Position numbers and translations under genes: made by a program | The notes under the pieces: model-generated | The model's input: only the letters and a program-made list of their open reading frames with translations | Database searches by the model: none | Told to the model about the DNA's origin: nothing | In this document: positions 43,935 to 52,732 of the stretch, one piece after another | How positions within the stretch are numbered: the stretch's first letter is position 1 | Layout: the number at the start of each line of letters is the position of its first letter | Source of the DNA: an uncultured Dehalococcoidia bacterium | Lineage (GTDB): Bacteria; Chloroflexota; Dehalococcoidia; Lucifugimonadales; UBA1123 | Length of the DNA: 64,000 bases | Reading direction: 5' to 3' | Assembly: GCA_958296105.1 (NCBI GenBank) | Contig: OY282441.1 | Location: forward strand, 124,001 to 188,000

Positions 43935-45326
43935 ATGAACGTCATCTGGATCGTCGCCGATACATTCAGGCGAGACCACCTCGGAGCCTACGGAAACGAC
44001 TTCATAAAGACCCCCGCCCTAGACGCCCTCGCTCGGCGCGCCACCCTGTTCGAGAGACACTACGCCGGCGGATTCCCCACGATGCCCACCCGCGCCGACC
44101 ACGCCACCGGACGCTGGACCATGTCCTTCATGGGCTGGGAGCCTCTCCCCGAAGACACCGCCACACTCGCCGAGATACTCGCCGCTCGGGGCTACCACAC
44201 CGCCGCTATGGTAGACACGCCCTTCTACGTGCGCGGCGGCATGAACTACGATCAGGGATTCCAGACCTTCGTCATGTACTCCGGACAGGAGGGGTCAGCA
44301 ACCAGAGTCCAGCACATCGGCAGCCACGAGTCCAGAGACGTCCGCGCGCGCTGGCGCGTCGAGGAAGACTGCAACGCGCCCAGAACGTTCACCAACGCCC
44401 TCCAGTGGCTGGAGCGCCATTACAAAGAAGACTTCTTCCTGTACATCGACACCTGGGACCCCCATGAACCCTGGGACGCCCCCGCCTACTACACCGAAAT
44501 GTACATGAAAGACTTCGATGGCGAAGCCGTACAGCCCATCTATGGCTACTGGCAGGACGTCCCCGGATTCACCGAAGACCGCGTTCACAAGGCGCGCGCA
44601 GCCTACTGCGGCGAGATCACTATGGTAGACAGCTGGCTCGGACACCTCATGCGCCGAGTCGAGAATATGGGACTCATGGAAAACACCGCCTTCGTGTTCA
44701 CCTCCGATCACGGCTTCTACTTCGGCGAGCATGGCGGGCTTTTCGGCAAGATGACCTTCGCCAAGAGACCCGATGGAAGCCTCTACCAGCACGGAGACCC
44801 CGATTCCCAGTGGCAGCGCTCCCCCCTGTACGAGGAGCTGGTCCACATACCGCTCATCGTCTCCGTTCCCGGCATCGCCCCCAGCTCCTACAGCGGCATG
44901 ACCTCCGTGGTAGACGTCATGCCCACCGTCTTGGACGCGCTGAAAGTCGCCCCGCCCGAAGGACTCGACGGCCGCTCACTTCTGCCCGCCATGTCCGACC
45001 CCTCCGAGAAGGGCAGGGAGTACACCGTCAGCACCATCCCCTTCGCCAACCCCGGAGACCCCGTGCGCAGCGTGGACAACATCCGCCGCCAGCTTCAGGC
45101 GTCCCCCGTCACCACCCTGACCGCCGGAGAATGGTCGCTCCTGTACAGCATGGACCCCGGCATGTCCGAGCTGTACCATCTCCCGTCCGACCCTGCCCAG
45201 CAGACCAACCTGATAGCCACCAGCCAGACCGAAGCCCGCGAGCTTCACCGCCTGCTGATCCAGTTTATGAAAGACACCGGCGTAGCCCAGAACCTCCTCC
45301 AGCCAAGAATGGAGCTGCGCATCTGA
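43935..45326 (+). CDS. Sulfatase-superfamily hydrolase with Thr at the catalytic position
   Basis: A 463-residue alkaline-phosphatase-superfamily protein without a signal peptide. The N-terminal MNVIWIVADTFRRDHLGAYG supplies the first metal-binding Asp residues, TSDHGFYFGEHG near residue 256 the later Asp/His ligands. The sulfatase signature (Cys/Ser)-x-Pro-x-Arg appears as T49-M-P-T-R53 in PTMPTRADHATG. So the residue normally converted to formylglycine is Thr, which in this superfamily is the nucleophile of nucleotide pyrophosphatases/phosphodiesterases. It may therefore be a phosphodiesterase or phosphonate hydrolase and not a sulfatase. No formylglycine-generating enzyme gene lies in the window. 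Confidence 0.85.
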   Translation: MNVIWIVADTFRRDHLGAYGNDFIKTPALDALARRATLFERHYAGGFPTMPTRADHATGRWTMSFMGWEPLPEDTATLAEILAARGYHTAAMVDTPFYVRGGMNYDQGFQTFVMYSGQEGSATRVQHIGSHESRDVRARWRVEEDCNAPRTFTNALQWLERHYKEDFFLYIDTWDPHEPWDAPAYYTEMYMKDFDGEAVQPIYGYWQDVPGFTEDRVHKARAAYCGEITMVDSWLGHLMRRVENMGLMENTAFVFTSDHGFYFGEHGGLFGKMTFAKRPDGSLYQHGDPDSQWQRSPLYEELVHIPLIVSVPGIAPSSYSGMTSVVDVMPTVLDALKVAPPEGLDGRSLLPAMSDPSEKGREYTVSTIPFANPGDPVRSVDNIRRQLQASPVTTLTAGEWSLLYSMDPGMSELYHLPSDPAQQTNLIATSQTEARELHRLLIQFMKDTGVAQNLLQPRMELRI

Positions 45327-45507
45327 CCGCCCCCGCCAGCGCGTCACAGCCCCTTGGATGGGAGATGGTTAGGGTAGGTGGTTAGAGTCAAGACGCCAGT
45401 ATCGGCGCGAGGAAATGGTATTCTCGACTCGCGCTGGTATTACATACTTTCATTAGACTCACGAGCCGAGAATACGGAGGAAATGACAACGCCCGCGCCC
45501 CTCTCTG

Positions 45508-45537
45508 TTGACGCCCCTGAACAGCCCCTGCTATAGT
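45508..45537 (+). promoter_or_regulatory. Sigma70-type promoter of the etf operon
   Basis: TTGACG (45508-45513), an 18-base spacer and TATAGT (45532-45537) lie 54 bases upstream of the etfB start. The rest of the 45327-45590 spacer shows no gene; it holds a weak GGGAGATGGTTAGGGTAGG relative of the dispersed repeat at 45360. Confidence 0.65.
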
Positions 45538-45590
45538 CCAAATTGGCTTTCACGCATACAATACCCGATCTCACATGAGGTAGCTTCCCC

Positions 45591-46391
45591 GTGTCCATCA
45601 ACATAGTCGTGTGCGCCAAGCAGGTGGTGGATCCCGAAACCCCCGCCTCCGCATTCAGAATAGACTCAGACGCCAAGCGCGTCCTCCCCGCCGCCGGCAT
45701 TCCGCCCGTTGTCAACGGCTTCGACGAAAACGCAGTCGAAGCCGCCCTCCAGCTCAAGGAGACCGTTGGAGCCAGCGTCACCGTGCTGTCCGTCGGCAGC
45801 GGCTTCGTCATGGACGTCATGAAGAAGCCCCTCTCCATGGGCGCCGATCAGCTCGTCCTCGTGGACGACCCGCTGGTTGCCGACCTCGACTCCTTCGCCA
45901 CCGCGCGCGCCCTCGCCGAGTCCGTCAAGAAGCTCGGAGAGTTCGACCTAGTGCTGTGCGGAAGGCAGGCGTCAGACTGGGACAACGCCATGGCCCCGCT
46001 CGGCGTGGCGGAGATGCTCGGAATCCCCTGCGTCACGCTCGCCCAGAAGATCGAAGTCGAAGACGACGGCGGCATCGTCGTCCAGCGCGCCCTGACAGAC
46101 GGCTACGAGGTCGTCAGAGCCACGCTGCCCGCGCTCGTCACCGTCAGCAACGAGCTTGGCGAGCCGCGATACCCCACACTCAGAGGCATCATGACGGCAG
46201 GTAGAAAGCGCCCCACCGTCTGGAGCGCCTCCGACATCGGACTGCGCGCCTCCGACCTCGCCCCCAAGCTCCTCCTCGAAGATCTCTTCGTGCCTGTCAG
46301 CGATAGGCAGTGCGAGCTAATCGGCGGAGAGGACGACGCCGACGCCGGAAGGAACCTCGCCCTCAGACTGCGCGAGGCGAGGCTCATATAG
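45591..46391 (+). CDS. etfB: Electron transfer flavoprotein subunit beta
   Basis: A 266-residue subunit that, with EtfA, carries electrons from flavin dehydrogenases to the quinone pool. It starts at a GTG with GAGG upstream and reads MSINIVVCAKQVVDPETPAS. The AMP-binding region includes LCGRQASDWDNAMAPLGVAE, and LPALVTVSNELGEPRYPTLR is the family signature. It leads an operon with etfA and two small genes. Confidence 0.94.
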   Translation: MSINIVVCAKQVVDPETPASAFRIDSDAKRVLPAAGIPPVVNGFDENAVEAALQLKETVGASVTVLSVGSGFVMDVMKKPLSMGADQLVLVDDPLVADLDSFATARALAESVKKLGEFDLVLCGRQASDWDNAMAPLGVAEMLGIPCVTLAQKIEVEDDGGIVVQRALTDGYEVVRATLPALVTVSNELGEPRYPTLRGIMTAGRKRPTVWSASDIGLRASDLAPKLLLEDLFVPVSDRQCELIGGEDDADAGRNLALRLREARLI

Positions 46392-46466
46392 CATGTCTTT
46401 CACCAGCCCCGCCTGAAGCCTTAGAACCCCACTCTGACAGCCATTAGAACTTGGAGCTTGCTGAAC

Positions 46467-47459
46467 ATGTCGGGCATTCTGGTATTTGGAGAGATGAACC
46501 CAGACGGTCTGGGCGGCGTGACCGGCGAGCTGCTCGCCCTCGCCAGATCATTGGCAGCCGACACCGGAGATGAAGTCACAGTCGCCCTTCAGTCCGACTC
46601 GGTCGGCAGCGAGGCTGAAGAGGCCGTCGCGCTCGGCGCGGATATTGTACTCAAGGTCGAGAGCGAAATCCTCGCCGAGCCGCAGATAGACGCCCACCTG
46701 GCCGCCTTCGAACAGGTTTGCAGGGCTGTCGATCCCGGCGTGGCGCTTCTGGGCCGCACCCCCTTGGGAAGAGACGTAGGCCCCAGACTGGCGTTCCGCA
46801 TCGGCGCTGCGGTGGCGCAGGACTGCGTCGAAGTCTCTGTAAACCCAGACACAGGCCGCATCCTCGCCACCCGCCCAGTATACGGAGGCAGCGCCATCTC
46901 CAGGGTGTCGTTCTCCGGAGACGGAGCGCAGGTCGTCATCGTCAGGCCCAAGACGTTCGAGCCGCTCGATCCGGACGCATCCCGCAGCGGCGACGTTCGG
47001 GATTTCCCCGTGACGCTCGACGAGTCCGCCATCCGCGCCCGCCTCGTGGATACCGTCACCCAGCAGGCAGAGGGCGTTCGCCTCGAAGACGCCAGCATCG
47101 TCGTCAGCGGAGGACGCGGACTCGGCGGGCCGGAGCCGTTCCAACAGCTTCAGTCCCTCAGCCATCTGCTCGGCGGCGCGCTTGGAGCGTCCCGCGCCGC
47201 GTGCGACGCCGGCTGGATAGATCACAGCCATCAGGTCGGACTAACAGGCAAGACCATAACCCCAGACCTCTACATCACCATCGGCATATCCGGCGCCAGC
47301 CAGCACATGGCAGGCTGTTCAGCTTCCAAGAACATCGTCGCCATCAACCGCGACGAGGACGCCAACATCTTCAAGTCCGCCACCTTCGGCGTCGTGGGAG
47401 ACTGGAACAGAGTACTGCCCTCGTTCATCGAAACCGTTAGAGAGCTGAGGGACGGCTGA
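46467..47459 (+). CDS. etfA: Electron transfer flavoprotein subunit alpha
   Basis: A 330-residue subunit with an N-terminal half paralogous to EtfB and a C-terminal FAD-binding domain: VSGGRGLGGPEPFQQL, GASRAACDAGWI, QVGLTGKTITPDLYITIGIS and GCSASKNIVAINRDEDANIF. The ATG at 46467 is preferred over an in-frame TTG at 46458 because GGAG lies about 10 bases upstream. The partner dehydrogenase and the quinone oxidoreductase (EtfQO or FixC) are not adjacent. Confidence 0.94.
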   Translation: MSGILVFGEMNPDGLGGVTGELLALARSLAADTGDEVTVALQSDSVGSEAEEAVALGADIVLKVESEILAEPQIDAHLAAFEQVCRAVDPGVALLGRTPLGRDVGPRLAFRIGAAVAQDCVEVSVNPDTGRILATRPVYGGSAISRVSFSGDGAQVVIVRPKTFEPLDPDASRSGDVRDFPVTLDESAIRARLVDTVTQQAEGVRLEDASIVVSGGRGLGGPEPFQQLQSLSHLLGGALGASRAACDAGWIDHSHQVGLTGKTITPDLYITIGISGASQHMAGCSASKNIVAINRDEDANIFKSATFGVVGDWNRVLPSFIETVRELRDG

Positions 47460-47482
47460 CCCCCCAGACAGTTGAGGCTGAC

Positions 47483-47929
47483 ATGGAAGGCAACTTCCTC
47501 TTCGACATCGAAGAGATGATCCAGAACATAGACGACGCCGAGGTCATGTCGGTGTTCTTCCCGACGTTCCGACGCTCGCTCATCATAGACACCCGCTTCG
47601 ACGACTCCGCCGGGCCGTTCGTCAAGCTCATGCCAATGGCGCGCTCCCCCCAGGACCGCATGAGGTCCATCCGCAGAATGAGGCCCCAGTTCCCCAGACC
47701 CGCCAACCTGACACTCATCCCGTGGCAGCGATACGTCGCCAGCCTCGTCGAATCCGGCGTGTGGGACAGAATCCTCGGCAGAGTGCGCGAGTCCGGAGAC
47801 GAGACCGCCATCGCCGCCTGCAAGACCGCCCTAAGCCAGCTCGAATCCCTCGAACGAGAAGAGCTAGTCGCCGCCATCACCGGCGATAACTACCATACCC
47901 TCTGGTCCATAGAAGAAGACAACGGCTGA
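47483..47929 (+). CDS. Conserved-looking 148-residue protein of the etf operon; function unknown
   Basis: An acidic N-terminus (MEGNFLFDIEEMIQNIDDAE) is followed by a basic middle (SPQDRMRSIRRMRPQFPRPA) and a helical C-terminus rich in Glu and Leu. No membrane segment, signal or metal motif is visible. GTTGAGG lies just before the ATG, and the gene starts 24 bases after etfA. I do not recognise a family. Its codon use matches the neighbours and the frame is intact, so it is probably real, and its position suggests a role linked to the electron transfer flavoprotein. Confidence 0.72.
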   Translation: MEGNFLFDIEEMIQNIDDAEVMSVFFPTFRRSLIIDTRFDDSAGPFVKLMPMARSPQDRMRSIRRMRPQFPRPANLTLIPWQRYVASLVESGVWDRILGRVRESGDETAIAACKTALSQLESLEREELVAAITGDNYHTLWSIEEDNG

Positions 47930-47936
47930 CCATTCC

Positions 47937-48221
47937 ATGCTGACCGTCACCGCCGACGCCAAGCGCGAGCTGAAGCGAATCCTCGATCAGCGCAGACTCG
48001 GCGCCGGCCGCTGTCTCAGGCTCGCCATACCCCCCGCGTGGCCCGGCCCCGGCGACTTTGGAATCGTCGTCGACCAAGAGAAGAGCGACGACATGACAGT
48101 CACCCTTCGCGGAATCAAGGTCCTCCTGCTCAAGCAGGATCTCGCCCCCCAGCTCTCGACCTCCGTCCTCGACTATAAAGACACCCCCCAGGGCCTCGCA
48201 TTCACACTGGACGTGTACTGA
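47937..48221 (+). CDS. HesB/IscA-fold protein lacking the cluster-binding cysteines
   Basis: A 94-residue protein 8 bases after the previous gene. LTVTADAKRELKRILDQRR at the start, GIVVDQEKSDDMTV in the middle and GIKVLLLKQDLAPQLSTSVL with LDYKDTPQGLAFTLD at the end follow the A-type carrier (HesB/IscA) secondary structure. But only one Cys is present (in GRCLRLA) and the C-terminal CGCG of true carriers is absent. It may be a structural relative that does not carry a cluster. The assignment rests on pattern only. Confidence 0.6.
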   Translation: MLTVTADAKRELKRILDQRRLGAGRCLRLAIPPAWPGPGDFGIVVDQEKSDDMTVTLRGIKVLLLKQDLAPQLSTSVLDYKDTPQGLAFTLDVY

Positions 48222-48241
48222 CCCGCCCTCTATATATAGTC

Positions 48242-49006
48242 TTATATAGTCACCTTCACCTCGTCCCCCGCCGACACCACGCCCGCCAGCTCCACTATCC
48301 CATACACCCCCAGGTACGCCGCCCTCGGATTTGGGCGATAGCTCAGAATCAGCCGCAGCGTGTCGAAATCGCGCTCTCCGCTGCGCGGGTCCAGCGTAGT
48401 GATCGCACAGCGCGGATCCCGCGACACCAGCCGCAGCCGCAGCCGATCCCCGATCGAGAGACCCTTCCCGAGCCACGAGTCCTCCTCGTGCGCCTCGCAC
48501 CCCGAAAGAAGCAGCGTAGGCCTGAACCTCTCCGCCTCGAACACCTTGGCGCCGCCGCTCATCCCGCTCAGACGGTCTATCGAAGCCTGCGATATGAGCG
48601 AGATGGGATACTCGTCGAAACACGCGCCCGGCGTGTCGGACTTCATCAGCGTCAGCTTCGATCCGCAGAAATCCGACAGCGCGTCCGCCCACTCGCCCCT
48701 GACGTTCCGCCCCTGCACGATTCGCCCCCACAGCAGCGACGCGCTCGGCTCGCCGAGCTCGGGCCGACCCGACACGACGCGCCCGCCCGGAAACGACATG
48801 CTCAGCGTGTCGGATTCGGACTCGTACTCTGCCCGAACCTGCGTCAGCCTGCCGATCTGCCGCTGCGTAACCACCCGTCCCGCCGCGTCCAGCACCATGA
48901 ACCTTCTATCCTCCGCCAGCCCTCTCGCGGTGACGGTCGCCCGCTCCGCGCTCAGCAGCGCCAGCGACTTCACAGGCGAAAAGTGTATGGATTCGACAAT
49001 CGCCAC
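48242..49006 (-). CDS. MOSC domain-containing protein (YcbX-type molybdenum cofactor enzyme)
   Basis: A 254-residue protein with the N-terminal MOSC beta-barrel (FSPVKSLALLSAERATVTAR, GLAEDRRFMVLD) and the C-terminal MOSC domain (RFRPTLLLSGCEAHEEDSW, LSIGDRLRLRLVSRDPRCAI). The Cys in SRDPRCAITTLDP is the conserved cofactor-binding residue. The GTG at 49006 is chosen over the TTG at 49021 because GGAGG lies 8 bases upstream of it. Related proteins (YcbX, mARC) reduce N-hydroxylated compounds. It is convergent with the etf operon. Confidence 0.85.
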   Translation of the reverse strand: MAIVESIHFSPVKSLALLSAERATVTARGLAEDRRFMVLDAAGRVVTQRQIGRLTQVRAEYESESDTLSMSFPGGRVVSGRPELGEPSASLLWGRIVQGRNVRGEWADALSDFCGSKLTLMKSDTPGACFDEYPISLISQASIDRLSGMSGGAKVFEAERFRPTLLLSGCEAHEEDSWLGKGLSIGDRLRLRLVSRDPRCAITTLDPRSGERDFDTLRLILSYRPNPRAAYLGVYGIVELAGVVSAGDEVKVTI

Positions 49007-49027
49007 CGCTCGCGCCTCCAATCATAA

Positions 49028-49297
49028 TCACCAGCCGCCAGCCACTGCCCCCGCAAGCCGATCCACCTGATCCAAGCTCGCGTCGCGCGGCCACAGCAGG
49101 AACTCGCCCACGCCCACACTCTCGTAAGCCGCCAGAGCGTCGCGGATTCGATCCGGCGTCGACGGCGACGCGCCAGCCACCACAGCGCCCATCTGCGGCA
49201 TGAAGCCGTAGTAGTCGCTGATATACGCCTCTATGCGCGAATCCGCGTCCGCCCCCAGCGCGAAGTACGCCGCCGCCACGAAGCGCGGCCCTCGCCT
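49028..49297 (-). pseudogene. 5'-truncated remnant of an LLM-class flavin oxidoreductase
   Basis: The open frame has a GTG at 49279, but homology-like sequence begins a few codons earlier (GPRFVAAAYFALGADADSRI). It then continues as PDRIRDALAAYESVGVGEFL to the end, about 90 residues resembling the C-terminal part of luciferase-like enzymes. A full enzyme would need about 200 more residues, but the hydrolase gene ends immediately upstream, so the rest of the gene has been lost. Without an intact barrel it cannot be active. Confidence 0.65.
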
Positions 49298-49994
49298 ACG
49301 GCAGCAGCAGCCGCGCCAGCTCCTCCGGGTGGCTCAGCATCGGGTAATGCCCCGCGTCCATCTCATGCCAGTCCGCGCCCAGCTTCTCCGCAGTCCGCCG
49401 CTGGTGCGCTTCCGGCGGATTCTGACTCAGACGGCAGCGAATCACCCGCGCCCGCCAGCGCTGCGCCCAGAACCCATCCAGCTCGCCCGGCGCGTCCGAC
49501 GCCTCGACCGGGTGCATCGTCGCCCGCTCCACCGCCCACGCCTTCGTCTCCGCGTCCAGATCTGCGAACAGGCGGCTTTCCAGCTCCTCCCGAGTCGGCC
49601 CGCGAGCAAGCCCCGCAGTCGGCATCGGAGGCGTCCCCGCCGCCCTCTGGACTATCTCCGACACCCGTTCGCCCGGCTGCGGCGCCAGCGCGTCCACGAA
49701 CACCAGACGGCTTATACGCTCCCGCGCCAGCTCCGCCGTCTTGCACGCCACCAGCCCGCCCGTGCTGGTAGCCACCAGAGCCACGTCGAACAGATCCTCG
49801 TAGAACATCATGTCCGCCACCTCTCGCGCTTGAGCCGCGATGGTGATGCCCGGACGGATCAGGTGGCTGCGCTCGGCGCACCCGTCCAGCGTGGGCGCGT
49901 ACACCGTATGCCCCCCCTTCCGCAAGACCTCCGCCGCGCGCTTCCATATCCAGCCCCCTTGAAACGAGCCATGCACCAGAACGTAATTCGCCAT
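49296..49994 (-). CDS. Alpha/beta hydrolase of the methylesterase/hydroxynitrile-lyase type
   Basis: A 232-residue hydrolase from the ATG at 49994 with GGGAGG upstream: MANYVLVHGSFQGGWIWKRA is the typical opening of this subfamily. The nucleophile is Ser in VALVATSTGGLVA (T replaces the usual first G/H of the elbow), the Asp lies around FVDALAPQPGE and the C-terminal His is in DAGHYPMLSHPEELA. Longer frames upstream run antisense to the molybdopterin subunit gene and are rejected. Substrate unknown. Confidence 0.88.
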   Translation of the reverse strand: MANYVLVHGSFQGGWIWKRAAEVLRKGGHTVYAPTLDGCAERSHLIRPGITIAAQAREVADMMFYEDLFDVALVATSTGGLVACKTAELARERISRLVFVDALAPQPGERVSEIVQRAAGTPPMPTAGLARGPTREELESRLFADLDAETKAWAVERATMHPVEASDAPGELDGFWAQRWRARVIRCRLSQNPPEAHQRRTAEKLGADWHEMDAGHYPMLSHPEELARLLLP

Positions 49995-50150
49995 TCGTCC
50001 CTCCCGTCTGCCTGCGCCTAGAACCTCCGCGCCATCATACCACCAAGAACGAGCAGCCTGTACAGCCGCCACCGTCAGTGCGCCTTTCCTCGTCCCTCGA
50101 TGTGATACATTACGCCTGCGAGAAACCCACATCGTCACCGGAGGCGACAC

Positions 50151-52463
50151 ATGACGACCCAGACCTACGAACCCAACTTGGTGCTGTCCAGCCGAGAGTA
50201 CGACACCATAGGCACCCGCCCCATTCGGCACGACGGACTGGACAAGGTGACGGGCAGGGCGCGGTACAGCGCGGACGTCCACCTGCCCGGGATGCTCCAT
50301 GGCAAGCTGCTTCGCAGCCCCCACGCGCACGCCAGGATCCTGTCCATAGACTGCGCCCGCGCCCTCGATCTGCCCGGCGTCAGGGCGGTCGTCACCGCCG
50401 CCGACATGCCCGAAGTCTCGGCCGAGTTCACCGACCAAGCCGAAGGCGCGATGGTCAACTACGGCTTCTACAGCCGCAACGTCATCGCGCGCGAAAAGGC
50501 GCTCTACAGGGGACACGTCATCGCCGCCGTCGCCGCCACCGACCCCGCCGCGGCAGAGCAGGCGCTCGACCTGATCGAAGTCGAATACGAAGTCCTGCCC
50601 CCGGTCCTCACCGCCGAGGACGCCCTCGCCGAAGACGCCCCCATTCTCCATGAGCGTCTGCTGACCATGCACAGCCCCACCCTGAGAGCCGGCGCGTGGG
50701 GCGACGGCGAGGAGCGTACCAACTTGGCAAACAGGTTCGAGTTCCGACTCGGAGACGTCGAAGCCGCCTTCGAAGAGGCGGACGTGATCATAGAGCGCGA
50801 GTTTCGCACTCGGCCAGTCCATCAGGGATACATCGAGCCGCACGCCGCCACCGCGCACTGGGCAAGCGATGGCTACATAACCGTCTGGTGCAGCAGCCAG
50901 GGCCACTTCGCCGTCCGCGACCACACCTCCAGCATACTCGGAATTCCCGTCTCCAGAGTGAAAGTCATCCCAATGGAGATCGGCGGCGGCTTCGGAGGGA
51001 AAGGGCAGGGCGGACTGTACCTCGAGCCGCTCGCCGCCAAGCTCTCCCAGAAATCCGGCCGCCCCGTCAAGATCGTCATGAGCAGGGAGGAGGTCTTCAT
51101 CGGCACCGGCCCAACCTCCGCCGCCCACATGACCGTGAAGATAGGCGCGACCGATCGCGGACGCATCACCGCCGCCGAAGCCCACCTGACATACGAAGCC
51201 GGCGCGTTCCCCGGCTCCCCCGTCGCCTCCGGGTGCAGAACCATGTTCGCCCCATACGACATCCCCAACGCCCTCGTGGAGGGCGTGGATGTTCTCGTGA
51301 ACAAGCAGAAGGCGGCGGCCTACCGCGCACCCGGCTCCCCGGCCGCAGCCTTCGCCGCCGAGCAGGTCATAGACGAGCTGGCGAGACGGCTGGACATCGA
51401 CCCCATCGAGCTGCGCCTCTTGAACACGTCCAGAGAGGGCAGCAGACAGGTAGCCGGCCCACGCTTCCAGCGCATAGGCAACCAGGAGATACTCGAAGCC
51501 GCAAGAGAGCATCCCCATCTACAGACCCCAGTGGAAGGCAGGTTGCGCGGACGCGGCGTCGCAGGCGGAGCGTGGTTCAACGGCAGCGGCCCCGCCAGCG
51601 CAGTAGCCTCGATCAACCCGGATGGCACCGTCAGCCTGATAGAGGGATCCCCAGACATTGGCGGCAGCCGCGCCGCCATGGCCATGCACGTGGCGGAAGT
51701 ACTCGGCATCTCCGTAGAGGACGTCAAGCCCGCCATAGCCGATACGGACTCCATCGGATACAGCTCTGGCGCTGGCGGAAGCGGCGTCACCTTCAAGATG
51801 GGACGCGCCTGTTACGAGGCGGCACATGACGCCCGCCGCCAGCTGATCGAGCGCGCCGCGCGCATCTGGGACATCTCCCCCGAAGACATCGAGTTCGAGG
51901 ACGCCACCCTGCGCCACCGACAGGACACCGAGCTGACCATGACCTTCGGCGAGCTTGCCGCCCAGCTCAACGGCACGGGCGGCCCCATCGTCGGACGCGC
52001 CACCGTCAACCCCGGCGGAGTCGGCAGCGCCTTCGCCCTGCACGTGGTGGACGTAGAGGTAGACGCTGAAACCGGCAAAGTCGAGATACTGCGCTACACC
52101 GCCTTGCAGGACGCCGGCAAAGCCATCCACCCCAGCTACGTAGAGGGCCAGATACAGGGCGGAGCGGTGCAGGGGATAGGCTGGGCGCTCAACGAGGAGT
52201 ACTACTTCGGAGACGATGGCGCCATGCACAACTCCACCTTCTTGGATTACCGTATGCCCACCAGCTTGGACCTGCCCATGATAGACACCGTAATAGTGGA
52301 GGTAGCCAACCCCGGCCACCCCTACGGCGTGCGCGGAGTCGGCGAGGTGTCTATCGTCCCCCCCATGGCCGCCGTCGCCAACGCCATCCACGACGCCACC
52401 GGAGTTCGCCTAACCCAGCTCCCCATGTCCCCTGGAGCAGTAGCAAGCGCCCTGCACCAATAG
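50151..52463 (+). CDS. Xanthine dehydrogenase family molybdopterin-binding subunit
   Basis: A 770-residue large subunit of a molybdenum hydroxylase. RHDGLDKVTGRARYSADVHL and RSPHAHARILSIDCARA are the N-terminal domain, MEIGGGFGGKGQGGLYLEP the first cofactor loop, and AAAYRAPGSPAAAFAAEQ the second. The catalytic Glu is expected in GVRGVGEVSIVPPMAAVA near the C-terminus. GGAGG precedes the ATG. The partner FAD and 2Fe-2S subunits are not adjacent: the gene is flanked by a hydrolase and by repeats. Possible substrates include purines, aldehydes, nicotinate-like rings or CO, and none can be chosen. Confidence 0.92.
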   Translation: MTTQTYEPNLVLSSREYDTIGTRPIRHDGLDKVTGRARYSADVHLPGMLHGKLLRSPHAHARILSIDCARALDLPGVRAVVTAADMPEVSAEFTDQAEGAMVNYGFYSRNVIAREKALYRGHVIAAVAATDPAAAEQALDLIEVEYEVLPPVLTAEDALAEDAPILHERLLTMHSPTLRAGAWGDGEERTNLANRFEFRLGDVEAAFEEADVIIEREFRTRPVHQGYIEPHAATAHWASDGYITVWCSSQGHFAVRDHTSSILGIPVSRVKVIPMEIGGGFGGKGQGGLYLEPLAAKLSQKSGRPVKIVMSREEVFIGTGPTSAAHMTVKIGATDRGRITAAEAHLTYEAGAFPGSPVASGCRTMFAPYDIPNALVEGVDVLVNKQKAAAYRAPGSPAAAFAAEQVIDELARRLDIDPIELRLLNTSREGSRQVAGPRFQRIGNQEILEAAREHPHLQTPVEGRLRGRGVAGGAWFNGSGPASAVASINPDGTVSLIEGSPDIGGSRAAMAMHVAEVLGISVEDVKPAIADTDSIGYSSGAGGSGVTFKMGRACYEAAHDARRQLIERAARIWDISPEDIEFEDATLRHRQDTELTMTFGELAAQLNGTGGPIVGRATVNPGGVGSAFALHVVDVEVDAETGKVEILRYTALQDAGKAIHPSYVEGQIQGGAVQGIGWALNEEYYFGDDGAMHNSTFLDYRMPTSLDLPMIDTVIVEVANPGHPYGVRGVGEVSIVPPMAAVANAIHDATGVRLTQLPMSPGAVASALHQ

Positions 52464-52483
52464 CCCGCCCAATTTGCCCGTCA

Positions 52484-52650
52484 GCACAGAACCCCCTCTC
52501 CCCAAGATGGGAGAGGGCCAGGGTAGGGAAGCCCCCTCTCCCCGACGGGAGATGGCGAAGCCCCGCCCCAACTTGGTCAGCAGTACAGAAGCCCCCTCCC
52601 TCGAAGGAAGAGGGCTAGGGTGAGGGTGACGTCCCCCTCCCCACAAAATT
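52484..52650. repeat. Three copies of the dispersed palindromic repeat, and the left boundary of the ankyrin island
   Basis: CCCTCTCCCCAAGATGGGAGAGGG, CCCTCTCCCCGACGGGAGATGG (given here as short arms) and CCCTCCCTCGAAGGAAGAGGG occur in a row at about 52494, 52533 and 52594, each followed by AGGG-type tails. Between the second and third lies CTTGGTCAGCAGTAC (52572-52586), the left copy of the 26-bp sequence that recurs at 57050-57075 on the far side of the ankyrin genes. Confidence 0.8.
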
Positions 52651-52732
52651 GAAACAGGCCCTGCCCGTAGGAGGCGAGGTGGCGTCAGACAGGGACGCGT
52701 GGTAGTGTCATTCTGACGAAGGGAGCGATGCG

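Noticed and set aside
50022-51518. Long minus-strand open frame upstream of the hydrolase at 49296, giving a 740-residue protein
   Set aside because: It is antisense to the molybdopterin subunit gene, lacks any motif, and the hydrolase has its own ATG with GGGAGG at 49994.
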